From the NCBI GenBank assembly GCA_018266795.1, contig JAFDZV010000053.1:1-46306 (forward strand): a DNA stretch of 46,306 nucleotides, given 5' to 3'. How positions within the stretch are numbered: position 1 is the first letter of the stretch; each line of letters opens with the position of its first letter. The position numbers were made by a program, and so were the translations under genes. This document shows, piece after piece, positions 37,701 to 45,800 of the stretch. The notes below the pieces were generated by a model, which was not told where the DNA came from, ran no database searches, and saw nothing but the letters and a program-made list of their open reading frames with translations. This DNA is from Bacteroidota bacterium (GTDB lineage: Bacteria > Bacteroidota > Ignavibacteria > OLB7).

Positions 37701-37903
37701 GGAGTCTGACCGCGATAGCATTCAGCCCAGATGGACGTTACATTGCGGCGGGTGGCATGGAATCGGCGTTCCTGGCGCAGTGGCCTTGGCGACCCAACGA
37801 TTTGATGCTTACGGCCTGCCAGCGTCTGAGGTACGGCATCTCCATAGCAGAATGGGCACTCTCAGGTGTGGGCAATATACGCCCAATGAATGTTTGTCAT
37901 TGA
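34703..37903 (+). CDS. TIR - transmembrane - coiled coil - WD40 beta-propeller protein, copy 2
   Basis: 1066 aa, ATG at 34703 preceded by AAGAAGGGG. Same architecture as copy 1: TIR at 43-165 (RDVFISYRRDDAQEYARNLA, SCYLDQWLASP, VFVLVGTQGA, SVEKEIREF with E117/E119 as catalytic candidates), membrane helix at about 199-219 (TAGAVLLLIAAAVGITSVVV), then an Ala/Arg/Lys coiled coil (220-335). A helical segment (VERSVFFGIQSMARYDSL) and a beta-propeller to the end follow, with blades such as FSKQGGMLAIGSSANRILVY and FSPDGRYIAAGGMES. The TIR-membrane part is clearly related to copy 1 and is GC-rich, while the propeller DNA is visibly more AT-rich and less similar. This suggests that the sensor part diverged or was replaced. 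Function inferred as for copy 1. Confidence 0.88.
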   Translation: MAVSQEPSHQPPARHPAEPRLHERISNRLLLLWDWPFRYLFGRDVFISYRRDDAQEYARNLADELLKQAPPKTSCYLDQWLASPTRKPPGALLRLARRSGVFVLVGTQGATTSESVEKEIREFSRSRRHAVLINVAGSLDRVDWDKRPWYDISGANRELREPAEAVAAASPSPIVMDQILKSLTFTRQDERLKRSVRRTAGAVLLLIAAAVGITSVVVANAQKEVAEAASRLADATRKTNQAEARTQDAEKQLRWAERRSRDADSIAKRSDAVARRNELTAKAAKQREKEANVEAQGASDRELLAITRADSASEQQRIAAAAMDRQEQITAAAMLANEAISIFNESPNNVERSVFFGIQSMARYDSLGVSNVTAYTALRNSLATMPLRYDSLARPRAWLASSHDIADHGNVIALSGDDTVLIINRQKKITTKITVRTRIKGIRLSSDGGRILVTHSSGFSVFDSRNGTLLDSVNRSSSFGTADISTTGDTVAYSFGTYPKYFLHARNIRQHMDIDSLPAPVGCIQFPPSPSRRGVAISLLNGYVILWHPGETQAYEILLKSPDETFHSLQFDTSGRHLAARTDTRVYVWDLDSVENQSTPAIFQQGDQIRSMAFKNTSRFINGFELATSGDDRIVRIWRNGRSQPVKEIRTEEAITSMAFSDNNNLLAMASNSSHVAWMLDLTTETISTVFERLSSPETIQFADNGNTVVIADYYGATSWSAQGALPITRLFCPGFQSLAYSQNGSHVALLTNSILGTALIIVDTAGTRSQQLMLPELGRALSISANRRTGALVVTGVNGVAAISGLYNYPLTVQRLISDSNITTADLDLHGHFLATGYVGSVKLWSESQSGGMELQETICLDPGERVTALAFSKQGGMLAIGSSANRILVYRIIDNMPVHCCSIPHSAAPTSMLFSNDGHHLVIGGRGDGIRVWHIGAESADSVVTIPIACSDGDLKLDPDGIYLATTSGYGDHIVRIWDKWRTAKPVEIARINDGEFGSLTAIAFSPDGRYIAAGGMESAFLAQWPWRPNDLMLTACQRLRYGISIAEWALSGVGNIRPMNVCH

Positions 37904-38124
37904 CCTACGCACGCTCATCCGCTCGCCAGCCATGTAGGCGAGAAACTCCCGGCACGACACTGCTGTTTTATACGGATGCCTGATCCCGATGAAACAGACT
38001 CTCCAATCAAGGTGACGCCTCCTACCGACCATGGTCTCTATCATCGGTCTAACACGAACGACATAGTAATCTTACAATAGCCGTGCTGCCTCAAACCGTC
38101 GATCAATTGGAGATTTGATTCATC

Positions 38125-39141
38125 ATGAAACCCCGCCTCTTCATCGGCTCGAGCTCCGAAGCACTCCCCATTGCCGGGAAGATTCGGGAGCTGCTCGGCA
38201 ACGACGTTGAATGCCATATCTGGAACCGGACATTCAACCTCGGCGACAGCACGCTGGACTCGCTGCGCCGCCAGGTGCTCCTCGCCGACTTCGCGCTCCT
38301 GATCGTCACGCCCGATGACCCCATATCGAAACGTGGCGAGCAGGGGTACAGCCCGCGCGACAATGTCCTGTTTGAACTGGGATTGTTCATGGGCGCGCTC
38401 GGCCCAAAGAAGTGCTTCTATCTGGTGGTTACCGACAAGCGGAAGGGTGATTCACGCGAGGTGCTGATACTGTCGGATCTCGACGGTATCACCCGTTTGG
38501 GCCTGGAGATCAGGGAGGGCAACCATGATGCCGAACTCCAGGCACAATGCGCGGCGCTGAAGGCCGCAATCGAGCGCAAATCGAGGAACCTGGAGTTGAG
38601 CGTGCTGCCGTCGACATCGCTCGCAATCGGCTATTTCAGGAACTTCGTCATGCAAGTGTGCAAGGCGTTCGCCCGCACGTCACGATTCACGGTGGGCAAT
38701 CAGGAGTTCGACCTGACCACGGGCGCGTACGATTTCTGGATCGTCCTGCCTGATGCCGTGAACAAGGCCTCTCATGCCGGCTATCATGAGTTCGCGAGGT
38801 CGCGCGGCCTGGTGGAGGTTGCGATTGTGGGGGACGATCAGGCACGGCCATTCCCCTTCTTCGTGAGCACGATTGTTGAGGAGGGGCGGCTTCAGATGTT
38901 CGATTATCCCACAACGCTCAGGGCCGCATACGACGCGGTTGCAATTGCAGGGGGGAACAACCTCAGCGATGAGGAACAGGCCATGCTCGAAGAGCGCGAG
39001 ACCCGGAATTTTGAGTCGACGTTGCTGACGTTGCTGGAGAATGCTGATGCAGCAGGCTTCAAGAGGAGGGTTCATATCATATCGGAATCGGAGCTGCCGG
39101 CCGAGAAGAAACAGGCAGCCGGTACACGCAACCGGAAATGA
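38125..39141 (+). CDS. TIR-STING effector
   Basis: 338 aa, GGAG nine bases upstream of the ATG. Residues 2-~130 are the CAP12-type TIR domain (RLFIGSSSEALPIAGKI, ECHIWN, DFALLIVTPDD, RDNVLFELGLFMG), with E84 as the catalytic residue in this family. Residues about 163-320 match bacterial STING: SLAIGYFRNFV (the Gly-Tyr helix that lines the ligand pocket), FWIVLPD, and RPFPFFVSTIVEEGRLQMFDYPTTLRA split over two strands. Known TIR-STING proteins bind c-di-GMP made by a neighbouring CdnE synthase, form filaments and destroy NAD+, causing growth arrest during phage infection (type I CBASS). No cyclase gene is visible anywhere in this window. It is followed by a membrane-protein gene on the same strand. 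Confidence 0.93.
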   Translation: MKPRLFIGSSSEALPIAGKIRELLGNDVECHIWNRTFNLGDSTLDSLRRQVLLADFALLIVTPDDPISKRGEQGYSPRDNVLFELGLFMGALGPKKCFYLVVTDKRKGDSREVLILSDLDGITRLGLEIREGNHDAELQAQCAALKAAIERKSRNLELSVLPSTSLAIGYFRNFVMQVCKAFARTSRFTVGNQEFDLTTGAYDFWIVLPDAVNKASHAGYHEFARSRGLVEVAIVGDDQARPFPFFVSTIVEEGRLQMFDYPTTLRAAYDAVAIAGGNNLSDEEQAMLEERETRNFESTLLTLLENADAAGFKRRVHIISESELPAEKKQAAGTRNRK

Positions 39142-39367
39142 TGCGAGCCACAGAATACTTCACGAACGCCGGCAGGTCCTCCGCCCGAACTTTCCGCGGC
39201 TGATTTCAATATCAGGCATGCTGAATCCAGGCAAACTGTTCTTTGAAAGCTTCCGGATTCAGCCGATGTTAGGCGTTCACCGGCGCTCGTATCCACTACC
39301 TTCGCGCGTGGCATCATGCCACCGGGGGCTCCGGAAGCACCTCATATCCAGCCAGGTTGCCAACATC

Positions 39368-39937
39368 ATGCAGGATGAACACATGGACGAGCAGGAAGAG
39401 CTTATTCAGAAAAAGTTGATGGGTGTTCCCGCTTGGAAATACAACAACGCTTCACAAGAGACGGCGTTGTACCAGGCCCATCTTCTGGAGCAGTACAAGA
39501 CCTATCTGGCGATGGCGGACAAGATCAGCGACCGGCGTTCTACGGCGAACACGTTCTTCCTGACGGTAAACTCCGGACTGCTCGGGGCGCTCGGGTTCGC
39601 CAAGTTCACGGCGCATGAGGTATCGAGCGCGTTCATCATTCTGGCCTGCCTGGCCGCATTGCCGGTGTGTTACACGTGGTACCGGCTGATCCGCTCCTAT
39701 CGCGACCTGAATTCTGCAAAGTTCAAGGTGGTACACCAGATCGAGCGGCTGCTGCCGCTCCGCCCGTTCGATGCCGAATGGGAGGCGGTTGGCGGTGGGC
39801 TGAATCCGCATTTGTACAAGCCGTTCACGGAGGTGGAGAAGGTGGTGCCGTGGATATACATGGCGCTATACATCGGGCTGATGCTGTATGTGATATATAC
39901 CACGCAGCACACTGGGCCCCTGGCCATTCCTCACTAA
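39368..39937 (+). CDS. RipA-like octameric-type membrane protein
   Basis: 189 aa from the ATG at 39368 (MQDEHMDEQEELI); ATG 39383 is an alternative and the longer 5' frame overlaps the TIR-STING end without family character. After a charged N-terminus, EQYKTYLAMADKISDRRSTANTFFLTVNSG (split: EQYKTYLAMADKISDRR then the first membrane helix) matches the RipA/8xMP family. Three hydrophobic segments are seen: FFLTVNSGLLGALGF, FIILACLAALPVCYTWY and WIYMALYIGLMLYVIYT. The conserved middle YRDLNSAKFKVVHQIERLLP is also typical. It lies 226 bp after the TIR-STING stop on the same strand. Family members occur near defence genes; a role as a membrane effector or anchor with TIR-STING is inference. Confidence 0.75.
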   Translation: MQDEHMDEQEELIQKKLMGVPAWKYNNASQETALYQAHLLEQYKTYLAMADKISDRRSTANTFFLTVNSGLLGALGFAKFTAHEVSSAFIILACLAALPVCYTWYRLIRSYRDLNSAKFKVVHQIERLLPLRPFDAEWEAVGGGLNPHLYKPFTEVEKVVPWIYMALYIGLMLYVIYTTQHTGPLAIPH

Positions 39938-39995
39938 CCGGCCGTATGCGCAACGGAGGCGGTACTACACGGAAGGCGCCGGCATGCCAGGCATG

Positions 39996-40012
39996 GCCCC
40001 GCGTGGCGGGGC
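39996..40012 (+). terminator. Perfect 7-bp GC hairpin after the membrane-protein gene
   Basis: GCCCCGCGTGGCGGGGC forms a perfect 7-bp stem with a 3-nt loop, 58 bp after the stop at 39937. No T-run follows. The remaining 39938-40254 is GC-rich, with no gene I can support. Confidence 0.5.
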
Positions 40013-40254
40013 ACCGGCCGGCCGGAGAGCATACCCTGGCGGAGGGGTTCGCTGCTACGCGGCCTGGCGTCCCGAAGAAGACGGTGCGGCCACGGACAGC
40101 ACGCGGCCTGGCTGGGGGTGATTCCGCCAGATGCCGGCCGTGATGATGATGCGGCAGCGGTCCGGTGCGCGGCGGAAACCGCTCCGTTGTTCCACGCCCG
40201 GCGCACGTACCGGCTGCCGGCGCATGCGCTTCCGCCGGAAGAGTTCACTATACA

Positions 40255-41133
40255 TCATACCACACTCCGCTCTCCTATTGGCCCATACCCTCTATTATTC
40301 GGAAACCATACCTGTTCATCAGCTATGCCCGTGAGGATGGCGCCGTTGCCGCGGTTCTGCACGACACCCTGCAGCGTCGTGGGTTCATCGTCGGCAAAGC
40401 TCATGTCGGCAGAGTCGTTGCGCACCGGTGCGATCCGAGGAAAATCCATCCCATAGCGATACAGATCGTTCAACGCCACCAGCTTGCTGTACAACGCCGC
40501 CAGCCGTGCGGTCTCCGGCTGGTGCCGTTCCTGATACTCTCCCATCTGCCAGCGCGCCACAATACCCAGCGCCTGCTGATAGGCCTTGCTTGATTCGAGC
40601 TGATTGATAAACACGTACACACTGGTGAACACAATACAGAACGCCGTTGCAGTGACCTTCGGCGTCACCGTGCGCGGATGGGCAGCCGCAATCGGGCCGC
40701 AGAAGTAGTCGTAGCCGGGACGCGGGTCCCAATGCGGGGATTTGCTTGCAGGCTCTTTTGGCGGAGACGACGGGATATACTGCGGAGGAGATGGCGTGAC
40801 GTACGGTTCCGGAGCGCGTGGCCGGCGGAGCTCAAGATCATCCGGCGCAGGTTCGCGCATCAAGGCAGCGGTTGGTGCCGCCGTCAATGCGCCCGTGTCC
40901 GAAGTATGCATAAGGCCACGGTTCTTCCTGCTGGATTCACGGACGTAGGCAATGGCCTCGTCGACGCGTGCGAACTCCTCCCGCTTCTCATCCGATTCAA
41001 ATTCTCCGCCTGTATGGTCCGGATGAAGTCTGGCTCGTAGCTATGCAAGCGCCTCCATGATACCCACAAGGTCGGAGGTATCGTATTCAAGCTCGTACGT
41101 ATTGATGATCTCATCGATCGATGTCCATGCCAC
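40255..41133 (-). pseudogene. J-domain membrane protein interrupted by an in-frame TAG
   Basis: The frame starts at GTG 41133, preceded five bases upstream by GAGGAGG, and reads VAWTSIDEIINTYELEYD then LVGIMEALA, TAG (41043-41041), LRARLHPDHTGGEFESDE, and EEFARVDEAIAYVRE. The HPD with following GGEF and the flanking helices identify a J domain (Hsp70 cochaperone). The stop falls in helix II, so the gene is either inactivated or rescued by suppression. Downstream the frame stays open for a Pro-rich linker (PPKEPASKSP), one membrane helix (TATAFCIVFTSVYVFINQ) and a helical tail. The last ~45 codons overlap an opposing TIR relic and may be foreign sequence. A shorter product from the Met at 40911 would lack the J domain. 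The DUF4760-like gene lies 58 bp upstream on the same strand. Confidence 0.7.
40303..40395 (+). pseudogene. TIR-domain relic
   Basis: This frame encodes KPYLFISYAREDGAVA followed by AVLHDTLQRRGFIVG: strand A, helix A and strand B of a TIR domain in order. The expected WLD after strand B is absent and the next codons (KAHVGRVV) are unlike TIR. No ATG or ribosome-binding site precedes it. It overlaps, antisense, the 3' end of the J-domain gene. It is best read as the 5' stub of a former TIR gene left after a deletion or recombination near 40395. Confidence 0.6.
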
Positions 41134-41191
41134 GGCTGCCTCCTCGAATATGATGGCGATGGGTACGGTATTTCACGAAAATACGGCAAGG

Positions 41192-41710
41192 CTATATCGC
41201 CGTCTGCTCTGTTGTTCCAGGCTCTGAGCGGGGCCGGGTGGTGCGGGTTCTCCGCCATTTGCGGGCGTGGTGCCCAGCTTGCACAGCCTCGACATATGCC
41301 ACGAACTCATTATTGTATGATTGATATTCGTTCCTGAGATGCGGCCAAAGCGTTCGGTACAGAGGCCGGCGCAACGCGCGTATGATATCGGGTTCCCAGG
41401 CGCGCCAAATCTTCTTCGCAAGGTATCCGGCCGAACACAGGAAATATTCCTCGCAGCAAAGGTTGAGATACCGACCCGCCACGTTGCGCAGTTCGGATGG
41501 AATTTCCCCGGCCGGCGCCACGGTGTCCAAGTGTGCCTGAAATTCCTCCTCGCGAAAATCGCTCATGATCTCATCGAACCGTTTCGTATATGCAAGAAAG
41601 ATCTGCGCGTTCGCCTGCCTTCGTTGTGCGTGCAACGAGTTCAGAAGACTTGCAAAGCCGATCACAACGCTGAGAAGCGTAGCAAATTGCAGAATGATGT
41701 GGAGGTTCAT
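41192..41710 (-). CDS. DUF4760-like membrane-anchored protein
   Basis: 172 aa. The N-terminus MNLHIILQFATLLSVVIGFASLL is a single membrane helix, followed by RRQANAQIFLAYTKRFDEIM, acidic helices and CCEEYFLCSAGYLAKKIW. This pattern, an N-terminal helix then a conserved YxxRFDEI-like segment, resembles DUF4760 family proteins, whose role is unknown. The C-terminal 30 residues are basic and low-complexity. It is upstream of the J-domain gene on the same strand with a 58-bp gap, so the two may have formed an operon. Family assignment is tentative. Confidence 0.6.
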   Translation of the reverse strand: MNLHIILQFATLLSVVIGFASLLNSLHAQRRQANAQIFLAYTKRFDEIMSDFREEEFQAHLDTVAPAGEIPSELRNVAGRYLNLCCEEYFLCSAGYLAKKIWRAWEPDIIRALRRPLYRTLWPHLRNEYQSYNNEFVAYVEAVQAGHHARKWRRTRTTRPRSEPGTTEQTAI

Positions 41711-42175
41711 GATGTTCAGATAATTGTGATGTCAGGAACAATTGCTCTGTAGCGGCAAACGCATCAGTGATGCGCCGGGCGACCTCAGTATCGCCAGATA
41801 ACCGCGGATACCGTGCCGGCTTTCGATGACACTATCGACTGCCATTTGCATACCGAGAGGTATTGCCCCCCGATATTTCCCCCGGACGGAGATTGCGGAG
41901 AGGACTTCGGAGTATCCACCCGGAGAACGGAGACTGAGTACAACTCAGGCACAACTGGCCGATGTCATTCCGATGCCGAGCCCTTCGTCGAACTCAGGGT
42001 AGACTCCGCGAAGCGGAAAACCCGAAGGTGCTGCGAAGTGCAGTTCGCAATACCAACTGGTACTGCGAGATCCTTCGCCTTCGGCTCAGGATGACCCGCC
42101 GGGGATCGCTGCGGCCGCCGTCACCAATGCAACCTGGCCCGCTCCTCACGGACCGGAAGGTTACCCGCCGCAGCG
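41711..42175. other. 465-bp non-coding region with a palindromic repeat
   Basis: It lies between the metallopeptidase stop and the DUF4760-like start. Apart from the repeat at 41963-42095 I see no gene or clear regulatory site. The DUF4760-like gene's promoter should be near 41711-41800. Confidence 0.5.
41963..42095. repeat. Palindromic intergenic repeat (GTCATTCC...GGATGAC type)
   Basis: About 133 bp. It begins GTCATTCCGATGCCGAGCCC and ends CTTCGGCTCAGGATGAC, imperfect inverted ends. Internal CTTCGTCGAACTCAGGGT and TTCGCAATACCAACTGGTAC (which folds as TCGCAATACC/GGTACTGCGA with one mismatch) show nested palindromes. Elements with GTCATCCTGAGC-like ends are common, multi-copy intergenic repeats in several bacterial phyla. 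Only one copy is in this window. Confidence 0.65.
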
Positions 42176-42892
42176 CTAATACCCCCACGTCTCATGCCGC
42201 ACGGGGAGCCGGTTCAGCGCCTCGCGGGCGCGGCGCCAGGTGGGAAGGTAGAGGTCCATCAACGCCGTGAACCGGGCGTTGTGCCGGGGCTCCAGGAGGT
42301 GCGCCATCTCGTGCACCACGATATACTCCAGGCACTCGAGCGGCTTCCGGGCCAGCTCCGTGTTCAGGCGGATGCTTCGCGCGGCCGGGTTGCAGCTTCC
42401 CCAGCGGGTCTTCATGCGCTGCACGTAGAGGCGCTCCACGCGCACCCCCATCTGCGGCTCCCGGCGGGCGATCACTTCCAGCACGGCGGCGCGCAGCAGC
42501 CCGCGGTACCACGTTTCCATGACATCCTCCCGCTGCTCGCGCCCTGCGCCGGGCCGAACGTTCAGCACAAGGGTGCTGTGTTCCTCCTGCACGCCGGGGG
42601 GCGCGCCGGACTCCACAATCCGGAGCAGATAGCGCCGGCCCCACAGGTAGTGGCTCTCGCGGAAAAGGAAGTCGCGCGGGGTCTCGCGCTCCTGCGCTCC
42701 CAGCCGGCGCCGCTGCAGGCGTATCCACGGCAGGCGCGCAACGGCGAAGGCGCGGATGGTCTCCAGGCTCATGCGCACCGGGGCGGCGATGCGCACGGCC
42801 CCCGTGGGTGGATGCACGCTCAGGTGCACGCGGCGCACATCCTTGCGAACCACGTCCACGGCGATCTCCCCCACCTGTACCCGCTCCGCCAT
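42176..42892 (-). CDS. YgjP-type (DUF45) M48-like metallopeptidase
   Basis: 238 aa. The zinc site is VVHEMAHLLEPRHNARF (HExxH plus a downstream His), preceded by the family signature MKTRWGSCNPAARSIRLN. Length and motif order match the YgjP/DUF45 family, often encoded beside type I restriction genes. The start ATG shares one base with the hsdR stop (TGATG), so the two are translationally coupled. Role: a predicted zinc peptidase whose substrate is unknown; it may process or regulate the restriction complex, which is inference. Confidence 0.92.
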   Translation of the reverse strand: MAERVQVGEIAVDVVRKDVRRVHLSVHPPTGAVRIAAPVRMSLETIRAFAVARLPWIRLQRRRLGAQERETPRDFLFRESHYLWGRRYLLRIVESGAPPGVQEEHSTLVLNVRPGAGREQREDVMETWYRGLLRAAVLEVIARREPQMGVRVERLYVQRMKTRWGSCNPAARSIRLNTELARKPLECLEYIVVHEMAHLLEPRHNARFTALMDLYLPTWRRAREALNRLPVRHETWGY

Positions 42893-45800
42893 CAGTATTC
42901 CCCCTGCGCGAAGATGATCGGAAACAGCCTCTCCACACCGGCGGCATCCTTCAGGATCTCGTACACAATACTCTTCACCACGCGCTCCTTCGCGATGGAG
43001 CCGCGCCAGGAGTCGGGCCGCCCCTTCTTTACGGCCCCGTCGATGCGGAGCGCAAGCTCCACGGCCGCGCCCGATGCGGCGTTGGAGGCCGCGCCGGAAT
43101 CCGCATCGGACTCCTCATCCTCCGCCGCACCGGCGGCATAAGGGGATGGCGGTTCGGAAACCATCCGGCCGGTGCCGGCTTCACCGGCGCTGGCTTCACC
43201 GGCGCCGGCCTCACCGCTCTCCAGTTCGCGCAGGATATGATTGTAGATCGCCCGCCGGCCGGGTGTATCCAGGGCCGCGGGGGCATCGCCGGCGTGGCCG
43301 CGCAGCACGTCGCCGGCCAGATCCGCCATGCGCCTGAGGAAGTCCTGGTAGTCGATGCGCCGCGCGCGCAGATCCTCCAGGATCTCCTTCAGCAGCGCTG
43401 ACATGCGGTCGAAATAGGCGGGGTCGTTCAGGTGCTCCCGGCTTATCCTGCTGCTCACGTTGTTGGCCATCACCTCGGCAACGGCGTCCGGGTTGGAGCG
43501 GATCGATTCCGGCATTCCGGCCACCGCAGCATCCACGCCGCTCCGCCGGATCAGCTCCAGCAGCCCCGTCTCGCCGAACCCGGAGATCGCCTGCGGGTGC
43601 TTCGCCTCGATGTAGGTATCGATCAGGTAGCGCATATCCGCCTCGTAGGCCTTCAGGTCGATCGTCTCCCCGCTCGCGCCGCGGATCATCTCCCGCACCT
43701 TCGCGTACTCGGCAACCTGGCGCCGGATATCCGCGGCCTGCGCGGCGGTGTAGCCGGCGGCGGCAAGGTCATCGGCAATGTTGGCGTAGGCACGCACCAC
43801 GGCGGCTATCGCCTTGTACAACGCAGCGCGCAGCGGCTCGCGCTCCGCAAGGTGGCCCGGCAGCTCCGTGTTGCCGCAGAAGTACCGGATGAACTGCAGG
43901 TCATCGCGCGGGGGCGGCACCGGCTCGCAGAGATGCGCCGCGGCCTCCAGCGCCTCATCCAGACGCGCGCGCCCCTTCGCCAGACGGTCCTGCATCAGCA
44001 CATCCGGCGAGCTTCCGCCGGCGGAGGTGTCAAGCTCGGAGGTGTACACCTGGAGAGCACCGGTGCCGCGCTCGTTCACCAGCTTCCGGAACAGGTCCTT
44101 GTAATCCACGATGAAGCCGAAGAGCTTGCTCTCGCCATCCAGCCGGTTGGTGCGGCAGATGGCCTGGAACAGGCCGTGATCCTGCATGCTCTTGTCGATG
44201 TAGAGATAGGTGCAGCCCGGAGCGTCGAAGCCGGTGAGAAGCTTGTCCACCACGATCAGCAGCTTCATCGTGGCGGGTTGGGTGACGAAGAGATCCCGGG
44301 CGTTGTCCTCGTAGGTTTCGGCGGCGGACTTCCCCGGCGCCGGAGTCACGCCGCGCAGCAGTTCGGTGTACGTGTTGTAGACCGCCTGGCGGTCCGTCTC
44401 GGTGTTGGCGCCCGTCTCCTCCAGCGTCAGGTTCTGCGCGGCCGGGTTGTAGGAGGTGACGAGCCCGCAGTGCCCCTTCAGTTCGGTCTTCCCGAAGAGC
44501 TCGTAGTAGCGGCAGGCCTCGTAGATGCTGGAGGCCACCAGCATCGCGTTGCCGGTCCCCTGGTCCAGCCGGGGCCGGCTGGCGAAGTCCAGAACGATAT
44601 CCTCCACCACGCGCTCCATGCGGGAGCGGGAGCTGAGCACGTTCTGCATGGTTCCCCACTTCTCGCGGAGCGCCGCCTTCTGCCAGCTGTTCAGGCCGCG
44701 GGTCTTGGCGTCGAACCAGGCGTCGATCCGCTCCGGGGAGCCCAGGCTCTGCTCCACGTCGCGCGCCTCGTACACGAGGTCCAGCACCACCCTGTCCGCG
44801 ACGGCCTCGTTGAACTTGTAGGTGTGGATGTAGGCGCCGAACGTCTCGCTGCTGGTGGCGCGGTCCGCCTTCAGGAGAGGGGTACCGGTGAATCCGATGA
44901 AGACGGCACCCGGCAGGAGCGCCTTCATGGTGCGATGCAGTTTGCCGGCCTGGGTGCGGTGGCATTCATCCACGAAGACGAAGAGCTCCCCAACGGCCGG
45001 GGAGGGGCGCGTCCCAAGCTCGGCGATGAAGGCCTCGAAATCCTTCACGCCCCGCTGCCCGAACTTGTGCACCAGGGAGCAGAGCAGCCGCGGCTTCGCC
45101 TGCGCAAGCTGCGCCATCAGGTCCGCGCCGCTGCCGGTGCGGTGGATCTCCGTGCCGCCGGCGGTGAACACCCGCTCGATCTGCTTGTCCAGCTCGTCGC
45201 GGTCCGTCACGATCAGCACGCGCGCGTTGGGCCGGTTCTCCAGGATCCACCGGGCCAGCAGCACCATCACGATGCTCTTGCCGCTCCCCTGGGTGTGCCA
45301 GATAATCCCGCCGCGATACTCCCGTACGAACCGCTGCGCCTCCTTCACGCCGAAGTACTGGTGCGGGCGCGGCAGTTTCTTCACGCCGCCGTCGAACACC
45401 ACGAAGTCGTGCATCAGCTCCAGCAGGCGCTCGCGGGCGCAGAGCTTCAGGAGGTACTTGTCCACCTTCAGGCGCGCGTTCTCCGCCTCATCCTCCTTCC
45501 AGTTCAGGAAGTATTTCTCCGGCGTGTTGATCGCGGCGTAGCGCAGCCCCTCCGCATCGTTGCCGGCGAACACCACCTGCACGGTGCTGAAGAACCAGGC
45601 GTTGTACTCCGGCTGCTGGTTGGAGAGAAGCTGGCGGATGGCGGCGCGCACATCCGTGCGGCCGTTCTTCAGCTCGATCACCCCAACGGCGATCCCGTTC
45701 AGGTAGAGCACCAGGTCCGGCCGGCGCTCCCGCAGCCCGCGCAGGGTTACCTCCTCCGCCACCGCCAGATCGTTCCGCTCCGGGTGCTCCCAGTCTATCA

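Noticed and set aside
40884-41258. 124-codon minus-strand frame
   Set aside because: It overlaps the J-domain frame in another phase, is Arg/Pro/Ser-rich and has no motif; the J-domain frame explains the DNA better despite its TAG.
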